Position numbers and translations under genes: made by a program
Notes under the pieces: generated by a model
The model's database searches: none
What the model was told of the DNA's origin: nothing
What the model saw: only the letters and a program-made list of their open reading frames with translations
Shown here: in pieces, positions 55,101 through 64,000 of the stretch
Layout: the number at the start of each line of letters is the position of its first letter
How positions within the stretch are numbered: the stretch's first letter is position 1
Assembly: GCF_032854445.1 (NCBI RefSeq)
Contig: NC_088295.1
Coordinates: 45,061,385-45,125,384 of the forward strand
Source of the DNA: Liolophura sinensis
Lineage: Eukaryota; Mollusca; Polyplacophora; Chitonida; Chitonidae
Length of the DNA stretch: 64,000 nt
Reading direction: 5' to 3'

Positions 55101-58100
55101 CTTGGCGACAAGCATGTAGGGGATGGTGCAATGACTGGTTAACCCGTATCAGTACAATGGCTTGAGCGGGCAGCTTACTTACCTTTGGTAAGGCATCTCA
55201 GTGAAGCAGCACTAGATAAAAGAGCAGTGGAAATCCGACAAGGAGATACATTACATGCATTCTAAGGATTCCTTCGTTGTCATGACTGAAAAATTGTTAA
55301 GTACGACGTTAAACCCCAAGCCTTCACTCACTCTTTGTGCCTGGGGACAATGTTTCTGATAGTAGGAAAGCTCCATCATAAATATTTCCATTGTGAAAAT
55401 CATTCTAAGTATACTTGTACATGAAATTACAATTCCCTCAGAGTCAGTTCTAGTGATTCTAAAGCCAACAAGTAGTACTGTAAGTCAACAATCGCCAAAA
55501 ACAAAGTTAAAAATGGTTTCACAGTCAATGACCACTGGAAAATACTTGAATACTTGAAAAGGACACCTGGAGAAATGATTTTCATGACATTTCATACTAC
55601 AGTGCTAAAGAATGTACATCTTTACTAATGCTAATTTTGTGGATTTCCATACTGCCCTTTTAACTAGAAAACTTTAAAAACATGAAAACATGGATAGGTA
55701 ATTGTATAATTTGATGTTTATCCACCTGTCCCTGATTGAATATTTAAAATGGAGACGAATACAGGTAAGTAGGCTTTTGAGCGAGCATGAACGGCTTACA
55801 CGTGTCTACAATCTCTTTCAGGTTAACACAGTACACACACGTTTTAACAACACACCAATTCACACCTATTACCGGTACACATACATCCTGTTCAAATTGC
55901 TTACAAGGGCAGAAAAAGTATGTCCTGTTTGTTAATGTTATAAAGATTAATATCTTGAAGTAAACAAACATAAATTTGTTTACACACACAGCATTATACC
56001 TTCTTCCAAGACTGAAAAAAAAAACACTTGTTTTAAAAGAGGATAAGTAATGACCACAAAATTTCATACTTTTCCGCTTTAATTTAGGTTAGCTGAAACC
56101 ACTTTAAAGAAAATTGGCTGTGTCTGGTTTACAAAAGACAAAACAATTCAAAATAAATCTGCAGGCTTACAGCCTTTGCAGATAAAAAACTTCACATTAA
56201 TAAATGTTTTCTTTTCTTTCTCCACGATGCATCTGAATGGCATAGATCATCACAATTTCTTACATAATTTATTTTCCATCTGCTGGAAACGCCGGCAGGT
56301 CGATATATTGTGCTGATATTAAATATACCATAAATTTTATCCATTTTTTCCTGATTCTGAGAGACCTATTGATTTTAGAAAGGTGTTTTGTTGTTTGCTT
56401 GGAATATGGGATGGTATTCTACTGAAAAATTGGAAGTTTCAGCACCAAAAATAACATTCTGTTACATTTATTTGCCGCCTAAAAATGACCTTTTGAGGAC
56501 GAAATTTTAGGTCATTTAGGGTATAACATGTTCATCCAAGCAGACACTGTTACATGTTAAAACTGGCTGACACAAATATACATTCACATGTAAATAACAC
56601 AGTGTCACGCTATCATACCTGAGTGACTGGGTTTGACAAACCAAGCCACAAAGGTATGTTATGTTCAGGCATTAATGAAATTCACGAATATGAATGAAGC
56701 AATCAATTTTCAAACCAACTTAATTAACAGACATGTAATTATAATCTAATATACACACGTGTGTAATGCAGAACATATCCAATACAAAAAAATTGCAAAT
56801 CATGAAAGAATTATACGCTGATTACAGCTGTTTATTTATCTCATTAATTCCTATATCCTAATTCTTCTAATTATTGGGACAGATATTAGTGCTGAAAGCA
56901 GAATATTACTTGTCTATCCCAGCTTTTTGGAACAGTAAAGATATGAATATGTTGTTCATCAGATGGTCGCCCTATGTGAGAAAAAAGAAACTAAATATTC
57001 CTGCTACAATTACATGTATTTTGGCTAAAGAGATCAGACGAGGTGGTCCAAAAATTAGAAGAATAAGGTACTGTACATACTAGGCTTTCAATGAACTTAA
57101 AACCAATATAGAAAATACAGAGCAAATAAGTAAAACTTTAACCTTATAAAATTAGAGTATGCCCCCAAAGATGCTGTATACATGTTTGTTTGAAATACTG
57201 ATCACACATGATAACAGCTAACAGAATATATATCCATGTGAATCCATGTGTATCAACTCATAATGAGTATTTTTATGACACACAAGACTCAGTTGCCAAG
57301 TCACTTTGATGTGGACTAATTTCAATCCAGTGGGTTTCCCCGGTTTCCTCCTGCCACAATGCTGTCCGCCGTTGTATAAGTGAAATATTCTTGAGTACGC
57401 GAAGAACACCTATCAAATAAATAACAAAATAAATTTCAATAAACATCCTTACACGGTTTGAGAAATTCAAGATTATACTGCCTGGCTCTTTTATGCGATG
57501 TGTCACTGGGAATATGATTCCATTCCACTGAATTCAATTCAATTCAATTATCACTACAAATGTATGCAAGACACATATTCTGTGAGCTACATTGTGACGT
57601 CATTAAGCAGGAATTCCCATCTGAGTGCATTTTCAGAAGTGTACTGAACTGAACCCAGGGTGTCCAGATCAGTCTGCACTAATGAGCACTGGAAGGCGGT
57701 GTGTCAGTGGAAAATCTATTTAGATTTAATGCGAATCAATTACAGTTGATGCAATTAAATAAAACCATATTTGGTGTGTCAACGGCATAATGGGTGTCAC
57801 ATCCGCACGGGCGTGTCACAACAGTAGCAAATTGTGGCACGGACAGATTTGTCTTAATATAATATACAACAACATAGTACATGTGTTAATATTATAAACT
57901 GTAGCTTCTGTAAACTTTCAAACTTGAAACGGCTTTGCTGAATTGGCCATAGTTTCTTCATAACTACTGTAGCCACGAGTATGTGCCACAAAAATATATA
58001 CATGTACTAGTAACCCTGGATTGAAATTCTACAGTTCATCTACTACTGAAACTTGTACTGCACCCTCTCCGGAAGGAATCTTTCTACACCTTACACGTTT

Positions 58101-58169
58101 TTTTAGTCACATTGCTATAAATTATGTTTAATTACTCACCAAAATACCCCTTTACTCTCTCTCTCCCCC

Positions 58170-58200
<31 letters not shown>

Positions 58201-61200
58201 CTTTCAGTTCACTTTGCATACAAACACTATATATTTTACACCAAAGCAATGTTGTTTATTTGTTCACTTCAGAACAACACTTGGTCTCCTTACATCACTT
58301 TCACTACAAACTAGTTCACCTATTACATGTACTTTAACAAAAGTAACACAATCTGTTCTACATTCACCACAGTTTGACCTAAGCTATTAAGCCACACAAA
58401 GTTTGTAAACAAAGTCATTTAACACTAATGCCATCAGCTGTTACTTTAGGTACGCACATACCCTATTAGCCAAAACTGGGTCAATATATCTGTACAACTA
58501 GGGCAAAACTGATAGCTGACTGTTTACCACACCTGAAAACATGAGACTGGTGTAAAGCGAACAAATAGCATCTGACTTCAGCCACTGGTCTTTAACAGTT
58601 CACTGACATGACATATTTTACATGTCAGAGGTCACAAAGGTCAAGTGTGCAGATAGAGCCCATTATAGGAGAGCTTTGTGACCTTTAAAGGTTGAATACA
58701 TAAATTGTACCATGATAATTAGGCTAATACGGTTAATAACCTACATATATAAAGGTGCAGAGCAGTTCCTTTATATAATTCTCTTAATTAGTGCAGCCGA
58801 TCAGGTCTTTGGTTGGTCTAGATTAGCACACTGAGAGGGAAAGATATGTTAACACACTGAGAGGGAAACCATAATAGCACACTGAGAGGGGAAGAATGTC
58901 AACACACTGAGAGAGAAATCAGGTCAGCACACTGTGTAGGAAATCATACTCATTGCCAGCCTAATAAACAAACTAAACAAAACAAAAATAAATTAAAAAA
59001 AAAAAACACAGTCCAAAAATTTACAATCTAGAAACAAGCAAATAATGCCAATTCCCTACTCCTGCCAATCTGCATTATTTTTGACTGCATGATCGAGCTG
59101 GGGTCTAAAAAATCTACACACTAATCGCAAAAACAAAAAGACAATAATTTAATGTAACTCGGCCACAACAAAGCTAAGAGAAGTGGGACACAGAGAGTTG
59201 TGGGTGGGTGAGAGGACATGTGGGAGTTGACAGTCAGCTCTAAACAAATACCTCCAGCATGAACACACTAACCTCAAAACAAGTCCAGCAGCATAGGTCA
59301 GGCTAAAGAAAAACAATATAGGTGTATGTTCATGCAGGCATTTTTAGTAACCCACTCTGGTTATGTCCCTAAAATGGGATGGTCAATTTTGCATGTGAAA
59401 ATACTTATTAAATTTTCATATTTTTTCCTTTTATGACTGAACAATTGACCCGAGAATTTTTCTTCCTTAATTTCAGAAAGCATATCCACTGATAAAAAAG
59501 TAGGAATCTGTTTAGGGAAAGAAATAAGACTGATTAAAAAATACTTAAGGTGGAATCATCGTTATTTCATTAAAATATGTCCTCATAAAAGCCTGCTTAA
59601 ATCTCCTTTAAAATTCTGACACAATGTAACATGAAAGTATGTAGAATTCTTATAACAACAAAGAAGGAAAAAAAAAATTAAATGTATTTATCCCATAGAA
59701 GTGTGCAGGATTCCACTTGTCTTCCACCAACAGCATACAAAGCACCTCAGACAGTTCACCAGTAACATGCCAGAAGTTGGTGGTTTACTTCGGATACCCT
59801 GGTTTTCTCTACGTAAGCTAGGTGCCATTTATTTACTTATTTGGTTTTTGTTTAATTTTTCACGTACGCGATAGTGGTCAGTCTTATGGGTGAAGGAAAT
59901 TGGAGTTCCTAAAGTAAACCACCGACCACTGGTAAGTTAATGACAGGCTTTATTACATGTGACATACAACTATAATCATATGCACATCATATCGGTGGAA
60001 GACAGGTGAGCTTCAACTAGGATTGGGTATGTAAGTTATGAGCAATAAAAATGTAAGTTCTTACCTATGAATAAAAAAGTACAGAAAAAATACAAATAAA
60101 AATGAAATTGTTGACATTAAGATGATCAAAAGAATTCCTAGATTGTCATCTGCATGTAACTGAGCGTTTATAAGAAAAATGTGATATACACTTACATGGA
60201 TCTTATGGCTGTTCACTGAACTCAACTATGTATAGTATTATTTTCCATACTTTACACAGGATGTTTTACTTTATGGTATGTACAATTTGGTAAAATTTAG
60301 GGTATGGGTCAGGGTGGAATAGCTTTACCACAGAAAATAGCAGTAAATCTGAGCAGTTTTCCTGTGAAAAATCCTAGTGCCTGACCAAGAATGTGAAAAA
60401 CTTTTCCACAAAAAAGCCATATATTACTTCACCAGCTGAGCAGATGCTGGATTTGAACTCACAACAGCAATGGTCTTCTACCATTTATTCTTTTACTTCC
60501 TGAATAAATGGACATTCATCATTTTATTCTTCAGTCAAGGAAACCTGAACACTCACACTGATTATATCTGTTCATTCAACAATCATGGTGCTTAATTGTC
60601 AATTAAGAAAAATACATGGAACTTCTGAAAGAGCATTGCCAGATATTTAAAAAATGCATACACAGTCCTACTAGTCATATACCTGCATACACAGTCCTAC
60701 TAATCATATACCTACATACACAGTCCTATTAGTCATATATCTCTAATAGGTAGGTAACTTAACTTCCTGGTCAATTTTATATGAAAGGATTTGCTAAAGC
60801 ATATGCCCATTATATTACTACACAGTATGTTTCTCATGAGATGACATGTAAAAACATTAATTACATGTAGGTTATAATTTGAAATTAATACTCAACTTAT
60901 CCATTTATTAAGTCACACTATAACACCTGTGTTTCTGTTTAAATGCACATGGCCATGTGCCATAGGCCCTACATTAATGTGGTGATAATTACCATAATAC
61001 ATCTACTGTATCGTAGATCATGATTCAATGGGCTGCAAAAAAAAAACAAATTAAAAATGGAAGAAAGCACATGCGTATCATTTTATATATCAACGCCTTT
61101 ATCAACAAGTATTCTGATAAGCAAATGAACTTCCGACAACAATCTGTTCCCAGCCAGCTTGATTTTTCGACATACAAACTTCACTAGTATAGAGCACGTT

Positions 61201-61542
61201 GTGACCAAAACAACATCATCGCCAAACCTCGTGACGCCATGTTGTTGCTAGCATCAGCGACGAAAAGGATCCCAACTGTTGTATTACAGCAAACATGCCA
61301 GGGATTCATGTCACACATAAACACACACAACAATGCAACATCTCAAACGCTCTACACATATTTAAACTTCGGTTTGCATATGTTTTTAAACCCGTCCTAC
61401 CTCCTGGAGTTGTAGAAAATATGGTGCCACCTGGAGTACTGCTGTAGTCATGTGGAAGTTGGCTCGGGTCATTGATAAGGATTCTCCGCGTTGGAATTGA
61501 TCGACTTTTTCCCGATTTTATGGGAGATCCAGCCGCCGACAT
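49037..61542 (-). CDS. EIF4EBP: eIF4E-binding protein 4E-BP (complete, 3 coding exons)
   Basis: Cytoplasmic repressor of cap-dependent translation. Unphosphorylated 4E-BP binds eIF4E and blocks eIF4G; TOR phosphorylation releases it. Exons are 61542-61401, 50080-49907 and 49110-49037, in frame, 129 residues (human 4E-BP1 has 118). Visible elements: RSIP at 14-17 in place of the mammalian RAIP motif; STPGG and TTPGG phosphorylation sites (Thr36, Thr45); the eIF4E-binding motif YDRAFLL (53-59); NSP at 63-65; IPGVTSP; and the TOS motif FEMDI as the last five residues. A nine-alanine run opens exon 3. Intron 1 is 11.3 kb and is partly made of a 71-bp minisatellite copying the exon 2 acceptor. An in-frame ATG at 61620 would add 26 residues, but the conserved length favours the ATG at 61542. 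Gene numbering (1, 2 or 3) does not apply to an invertebrate. Confidence 0.96.
49111..49906. other. 4E-BP intron 2
   Basis: Contains an M1 element at about 49326-49531. Otherwise unremarkable. Confidence 0.6.
49326..49531 (+). mobile_element. MITE-like element, family M1
   Basis: The core ACTACATTGGTTGGTTTGGC and the right end GGCTGAAGAATTACA match the other copies. The left end CTTCATCAAACTG is degraded. Confidence 0.6.
49907..50080 (-). CDS. EIF4EBP: 4E-BP coding exon 2 (eIF4E-binding motif)
   Basis: Starts [20 protein letters not shown], then [20 protein letters not shown] and [18 protein letters not shown]. The acceptor is TTATCTGTCCTCAG and the donor is GGTAACTG. The first 36 or so bases of the exon, with the acceptor, are the template of the 71-bp array that abuts it. 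Confidence 0.96.
50081..50649 (-). repeat. 71-bp minisatellite of 4E-BP exon 2 acceptor copies, proximal part
   Basis: About nine copies directly upstream, in gene sense, of exon 2; the spacing between the first units is 71 bp. On the minus strand each unit reads TTATCTGTCCTCAG, then GCACAAGGCTGATCTATGAT, then AGAGCCTTCC, then about 25 bases of intron-like sequence (TGTGCAGTACTACTATCA). The exon-derived part encodes [10 protein letters not shown](LL), the eIF4E-binding helix. Almost all copies keep the acceptor AG. Interrupted at 50650 by a 3.4-kb insertion. Confidence 0.95.
50650..51102. repeat. 453-bp terminal repeat, left copy
   Basis: Starts GGACACAGACCCCCATTAC and ends ACTAATGGGGGTCTGTGGCC; the two ends are inverted repeats of 18 bp with one mismatch. 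A minus-strand ORF of about 100 codons (starting [13 protein letters not shown]) is open in both copies, with no known family signature. Confidence 0.88.
52378..52389. repeat. Poly-C run
   Basis: About a dozen C residues inside the 3.4-kb insertion. Confidence 0.7.
52686..52956 (-). mobile_element. SINE-B, head-truncated
   Basis: Reverse-orientation copy of 55011-55333. It has GTTTAACGTCGTACTCAACA, TCATATGACGACGAAGGAAT, GTGCTGCTTCACTGAGACG and GCCAAGCGAGGAAGTT. The GAGTGAGTGAGTG tail is on the left and the tRNA-like head is missing. Confidence 0.8.
53593..54045. repeat. 453-bp terminal repeat, right copy
   Basis: Same length and orientation as 50650-51102, for example GAGGCTGCGAGTGACGTCCC here against GAGGCCGTGAGTGACGTCCC. 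It ends at TGTGGCC, immediately before AGATAATGTAACTG of the resumed satellite. Confidence 0.88.
54046..55010 (-). repeat. 71-bp minisatellite of 4E-BP exon 2 acceptor copies, distal part
   Basis: About 12-13 further copies of the exon 2 acceptor unit on the far side of the insertion, more diverged than the exon-proximal ones (spellings such as TATGTGGACAG, CACATGGACAG and CCTGGGGACAG replace CCTGAGGACAG). The divergence gradient suggests that the exon-proximal end was homogenised or amplified most recently. Confidence 0.92.
55001..55343 (+). mobile_element. SINE-B, near full length, inside the 4E-BP satellite, with target duplication
   Basis: Body 55011-55333. The tRNA-like head has GCTAGCACAGTTCGGGAG and box B-like GGTCAATCC, followed by the conserved body and CCTTCACTCACTC. 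The flanks TTTGTTCCTG (55001-55010) and TTTGTGCCTG (55334-55343) differ at one base. The last satellite remnant continues after it. Confidence 0.82.
55334..55375 (-). repeat. Terminal remnant of the 71-bp array
   Basis: TGTGCCTGGGGACAATG and CTGATAGTAGGAAAGCTC match the satellite unit and mark its far end. Confidence 0.75.
57325..57430 (+). mobile_element. SINE-A, 5'-truncated
   Basis: GTGGGTTTCCCCGGTTTCC, then ACAATGCTGTCCGCCGTTGT and an AAATAAATAACAAAATAAA tail. Confidence 0.8.
58170..58201. repeat. (TA)n microsatellite
   Basis: Short AT repeat preceded by a CTCTCTCTCCCCCCC tract. Confidence 0.85.
58826..58945. repeat. Five-copy repeat of about 26-31 bp
   Basis: Repeated (A/G)(A/G)CACACTGAGAGGGAAA cores with short spacers. 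Confidence 0.8.
60658..60745. repeat. Three-copy 29-bp repeat
   Basis: Three copies of TACACAGTCCTACTAGTCAT with ATACCTGCA or ATACCTACA spacers. Confidence 0.85.
61401..61542 (-). CDS. EIF4EBP: 4E-BP coding exon 1
   Basis: Starts [20 protein letters not shown], then [20 protein letters not shown] and IFSTTPG. It holds the RSIP element and both TPGG phosphorylation sites. The donor is GGTAGGAC and it leaves in phase 1. Confidence 0.95.
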
Positions 61543-61653
61543 GATGGCAGAACTCGTCGACCAAAATTCACCAGCCAAAGGCCTATGACACTCAGATGGT
61601 AACAGTTCTTTGCGTGTCACTATTTACCTCCACACCAGCCCTTTCGTCACTTC

Positions 61654-61661
61654 GTAAACAA
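61654..61661 (+). promoter_or_regulatory. Candidate FOXO binding element
   Basis: GTAAACAA is the consensus FOXO site. Drosophila 4E-BP (Thor) is an established FOXO target, so the position is suggestive, but an 8-base match can occur by chance. Confidence 0.35.
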
Positions 61662-62686
61662 CCTCGACCTTCCAGCATCGGAGCACTTCGATAATCTCCG
61701 GAACCACATTGTTGACAGTATTTTTCCCTGGACGAAGGGACGTAACGGACGATTTGCAAACGGAATATACAAGTATGTCGTAGTTGCCTCCCTTTGACCA
61801 CGTAGACCAGATAAAACCGGCCGTGAGGCTGGTAAAGTTCCTGATGTTCTTGAGTAACCTTGCTTTAACGGTTTAAAAATTAAACGATAAATTAAGCAAA
61901 AATGGATGAACAACTACTATATCTATGGCCAGTGTTCACTTACTGCTATAAACTCATCAGTAAACTTTTTCTTCAACCATAGGCCGAACGTTCAAACCAC
62001 TGTGGTTCGACTGTGGACTTAGTAAGCACCAACAATGCACAGTCTGGCGATGAATTCGGGTTGTTTAAATGCAGAAACGTGCAAAAGACTCTATATATAA
62101 ACTTACATGTGAAATTCTATCGGTCAGACATCAGTTAGGGATCACCTTTCCATGTACTTGCGCAGGAGCATTCAAATTGAAATAATCACATTAAAACACA
62201 AATGACAAATAAGTAGAATTCAAATTCCCAGAAAAAGGTCTGGTCGTAATTTAGGGAACTATAATCATGCCATTAAGCACGAAGCATATGCCTAACACGG
62301 AAAATTATGATCGAATTTATATTTCTTTTTGCTCAGCAGTATGTAAATTATCTAATTATGAGTATAAATAACTGAATACAAATTCCAGCCCATGATCATT
62401 GATCTCACCGCCAATTAAGCGTCCAGGCTTGATCAGTTTCAATAGGCCTACTGTTTTCAGAACCAGTATATATAGTTTACATAAACACAATATGGGGATA
62501 GACACGTACCAGCGAAACTTTACTCACTGAAGAAAAGAAGGTTTAAAGGGTAAGATTAACTTAATTCAGCCATAGAAATTCACCGATAATTATCCATTGT
62601 CCTCAGTTGACATCAAATTTAAGCTGTTGTGATTCTACATATGTCCCGCTGCATTGGGTTTCACTGGAATTGAGACGTACCGAGGC

Positions 62687-62693
62687 AAAAAAA
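62687..62693 (-). terminator. Pol III terminator of tRNA-Glu
   Basis: Seven consecutive T residues on the minus strand, beginning four bases after the tRNA 3' end. Confidence 0.8.
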
Positions 62694-62696
62694 GTG

Positions 62697-62768
62697 TTCC
62701 CATGCCGGGAATCGAACCCGGGCCGCCTGGGTGAAAGCCAGGAATCCTAACCACTAGACCACATGGGA
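62697..62768 (-). tRNA. trnE-UUC: tRNA-Glu (anticodon UUC)
   Basis: 72 nt with an intact cloverleaf. The acceptor stem pairs TCCCATG with CATGGGA, with A as discriminator. Box A is TGGTCTAGTGG and box B GGTTCGATTCC. The anticodon arm CCTGG-CTTTCAC-CCAGG gives TTC, decoding GAA as Glu. No intron. Followed by a T7 terminator. Confidence 0.97.
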
Positions 62769-63135
62769 ATACGAATTACCCTGGTAAGAAAAGTGTAGCG
62801 TTCATCAAAGTGTGTACACACTGGTTTCTTTCACCTTTGCATTGATTCTTTTGCCCACGTATGGATCAGTATGGCCACGTGTGTATCTGCTTTCCCACTA
62901 ATGCCACAGCTTGCGCTGTGTATCGTAGGCCTATTTATTTTGACTGCCGAACAGGTACAAAATAAATGATGTGATAATCCAAATGCAGAGAGCTGTAGAG
63001 TTTATCACCAATGCACAATATTTGTACAAGACATGCTCTTTCATTTATTTATTCATTTATTCAATGCCTTTTCCTTTATGGCATTATTTGGATAAATATA
63101 TAAATATGTAAAATATATATAAATGAATTGCGTGG

Positions 63136-63209
<74 letters not shown>

Positions 63210-64000
63210 GTAACACTGCACTCAGCCTCGCCGTCTATACCGGTATATTTAACAGCTTATTATCGAGTTGTTACGTTAGGTCTATGAACATTCTAAACTT
63301 TCATTTTTCTCTGTTTTTTTGTTTTTTAAGGTTATCAGGCTAATGTGATTCTTGTTTCAACGCTACGAGCGGCTTAAACCAGATGATAATTTTGCTGAAC
63401 TTCATGATTTTGCTCGCATGAGGTCACATTGCCGTGATTTTATGGGCCGTTCACCTACAGTATAGCACATGTGTTAGACGCAGCCTATAGAGTTGAGACG
63501 AGTTGTACTGGGTTATTACAATAGGGTTAATAAGTGCATCCTGTTCATTCATGTTCTTTTTTTCTTCTCTTTTTGACAGCAGAAGGTACACATACGTGTA
63601 GTATTAACTATAAATAAAGAGATTAAAATAGGTTTTAAAAATATGTCAATACAGCTCGCCAACACTTTAATATAGGCTACAAGTTGTCAATCATGCATTG
63701 TCTGTTACAGTCTGAAATTATTTCACAATTAAAACAGATTGAACTTTAAAGATATCCAGGCATCTACACAAATTATTCATTTTGCACTTATTTATTTAAG
63801 ATTTTGTGGGCGAGCAAGTTAACATGCCTGCGTGCATTCCAGGTCTCAACGAACGTTCCATGTAGAAAGTTATTAAGTTAAAATGAAGTGTAGACTGTTG
63901 GTTTGATCTTAGAATAAATTAAGTATAACAAGTAACTTTAGTTTAACGACAATGACAATGCATTATTTTCTTTCGAATTCGATTAATTTATTTGATTTGT
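62769..64000. other. Right-end intergenic sequence
   Basis: Contains the AT microsatellite at 63138-63207. No gene is recognised. Confidence 0.6.
63138..63207. repeat. (TA)n microsatellite
   Basis: About 70 bp of uninterrupted AT dinucleotides. Confidence 0.93.

Larger units (their letters stand above)
55376..61400. other. Distal part of 4E-BP intron 1
   Basis: AT-rich intron. Contents: an M2-like block on the minus strand (about 56390-56450), a SINE-A (57325-57430), an AT microsatellite (58170-58201), two short tandem repeats (58826-58945, 60658-60745) and a degraded SINE-A near 59826-59940. No additional exon is recognised. Confidence 0.6.
61543..62696. promoter_or_regulatory. Upstream region of 4E-BP
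   Basis: Sequence 5' of the 4E-BP start, probably with the 5' UTR and promoter. GTAAACAA at 61654-61661 is an exact match to the FOXO/DAF-16 binding element, 112 bp before the ATG. No TATA box is evident. No gene is recognised up to the tRNA. Confidence 0.45.

Noticed and set aside
61543-61620. Upstream in-frame ATG giving a 26-residue N-terminal extension of 4E-BP
   Set aside because: 4E-BP proteins are short and begin close to the RAIP-like element; the extension shows no conservation. The ATG at 61542 is preferred, although the upstream one is not excluded.
63128-63343. 71-codon ORF with an IYIYIY run
   Set aside because: A translation of the AT microsatellite.

Overview
This is an animal nuclear genome window: AT-rich, with intron-containing genes, canonical GT-AG splice sites, a nuclear tRNA and dense tRNA-derived SINEs. 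The SINE types and gene structures point to a lophotrochozoan, most likely a mollusc; that is an inference from repeat style, not a proven assignment.

Three conserved protein genes and one tRNA gene can be reconstructed from the sequence. (1) Minus strand, from 21904 leftwards: glutamine:fructose-6-phosphate aminotransferase (GFPT/GFAT), the entry enzyme of the hexosamine pathway. Eight coding exons (226 codons, the glutaminase half) are visible; the rest lies beyond position 1. (2) Plus strand, 22420-42441: a complete DNA polymerase beta (POLB), 13 coding exons, 336 codons, with the lyase lysine and all three catalytic aspartates. GFPT and POLB start head to head, 515 bp apart, over an apparent bidirectional promoter. 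(3) Minus strand, 61542-49037: a complete eIF4E-binding protein (4E-BP/EIF4EBP), 3 coding exons, 129 residues, with RxIP-like, TPGG, YxxxxLL and C-terminal TOS elements. POLB and 4E-BP converge on a 6.6-kb intergenic stretch. (4) tRNA-Glu(UUC), minus strand, 62697-62768.

The most unusual feature is a pair of minisatellites built from the genes' own 3' splice sites. In POLB intron 11 about 66 tandem copies of an 83-bp unit (35885-41435) run directly into exon 12. Each unit resembles the exon 12 acceptor plus the first codons of exon 12, with a 15-nt in-frame insert and then an immediate stop codon. Independently, in 4E-BP intron 1 a 71-bp repeat (50081-50649 and 54046-55375) abuts exon 2. Each unit copies that exon's acceptor and the codons for the eIF4E-binding motif. 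Both introns therefore carry long ladders of decoy acceptors upstream of the authentic one. No function is shown; splicing decoys, unproductive splicing or a replication-slippage by-product are all possible.

The 4E-BP array is split by a 3.4-kb insertion (50650-54045). It is bounded by two 453-bp direct repeats that each have terminal inverted repeats, and a 5-bp target duplication flanks the whole unit. Other content includes a 29-bp/58-bp minisatellite in GFPT intron 2, a 31-bp minisatellite in POLB intron 2, several SINEs with intact target-site duplications, at least three MITE-like families, a duplicated segment on both sides of GFPT exon 2, and AT microsatellites.
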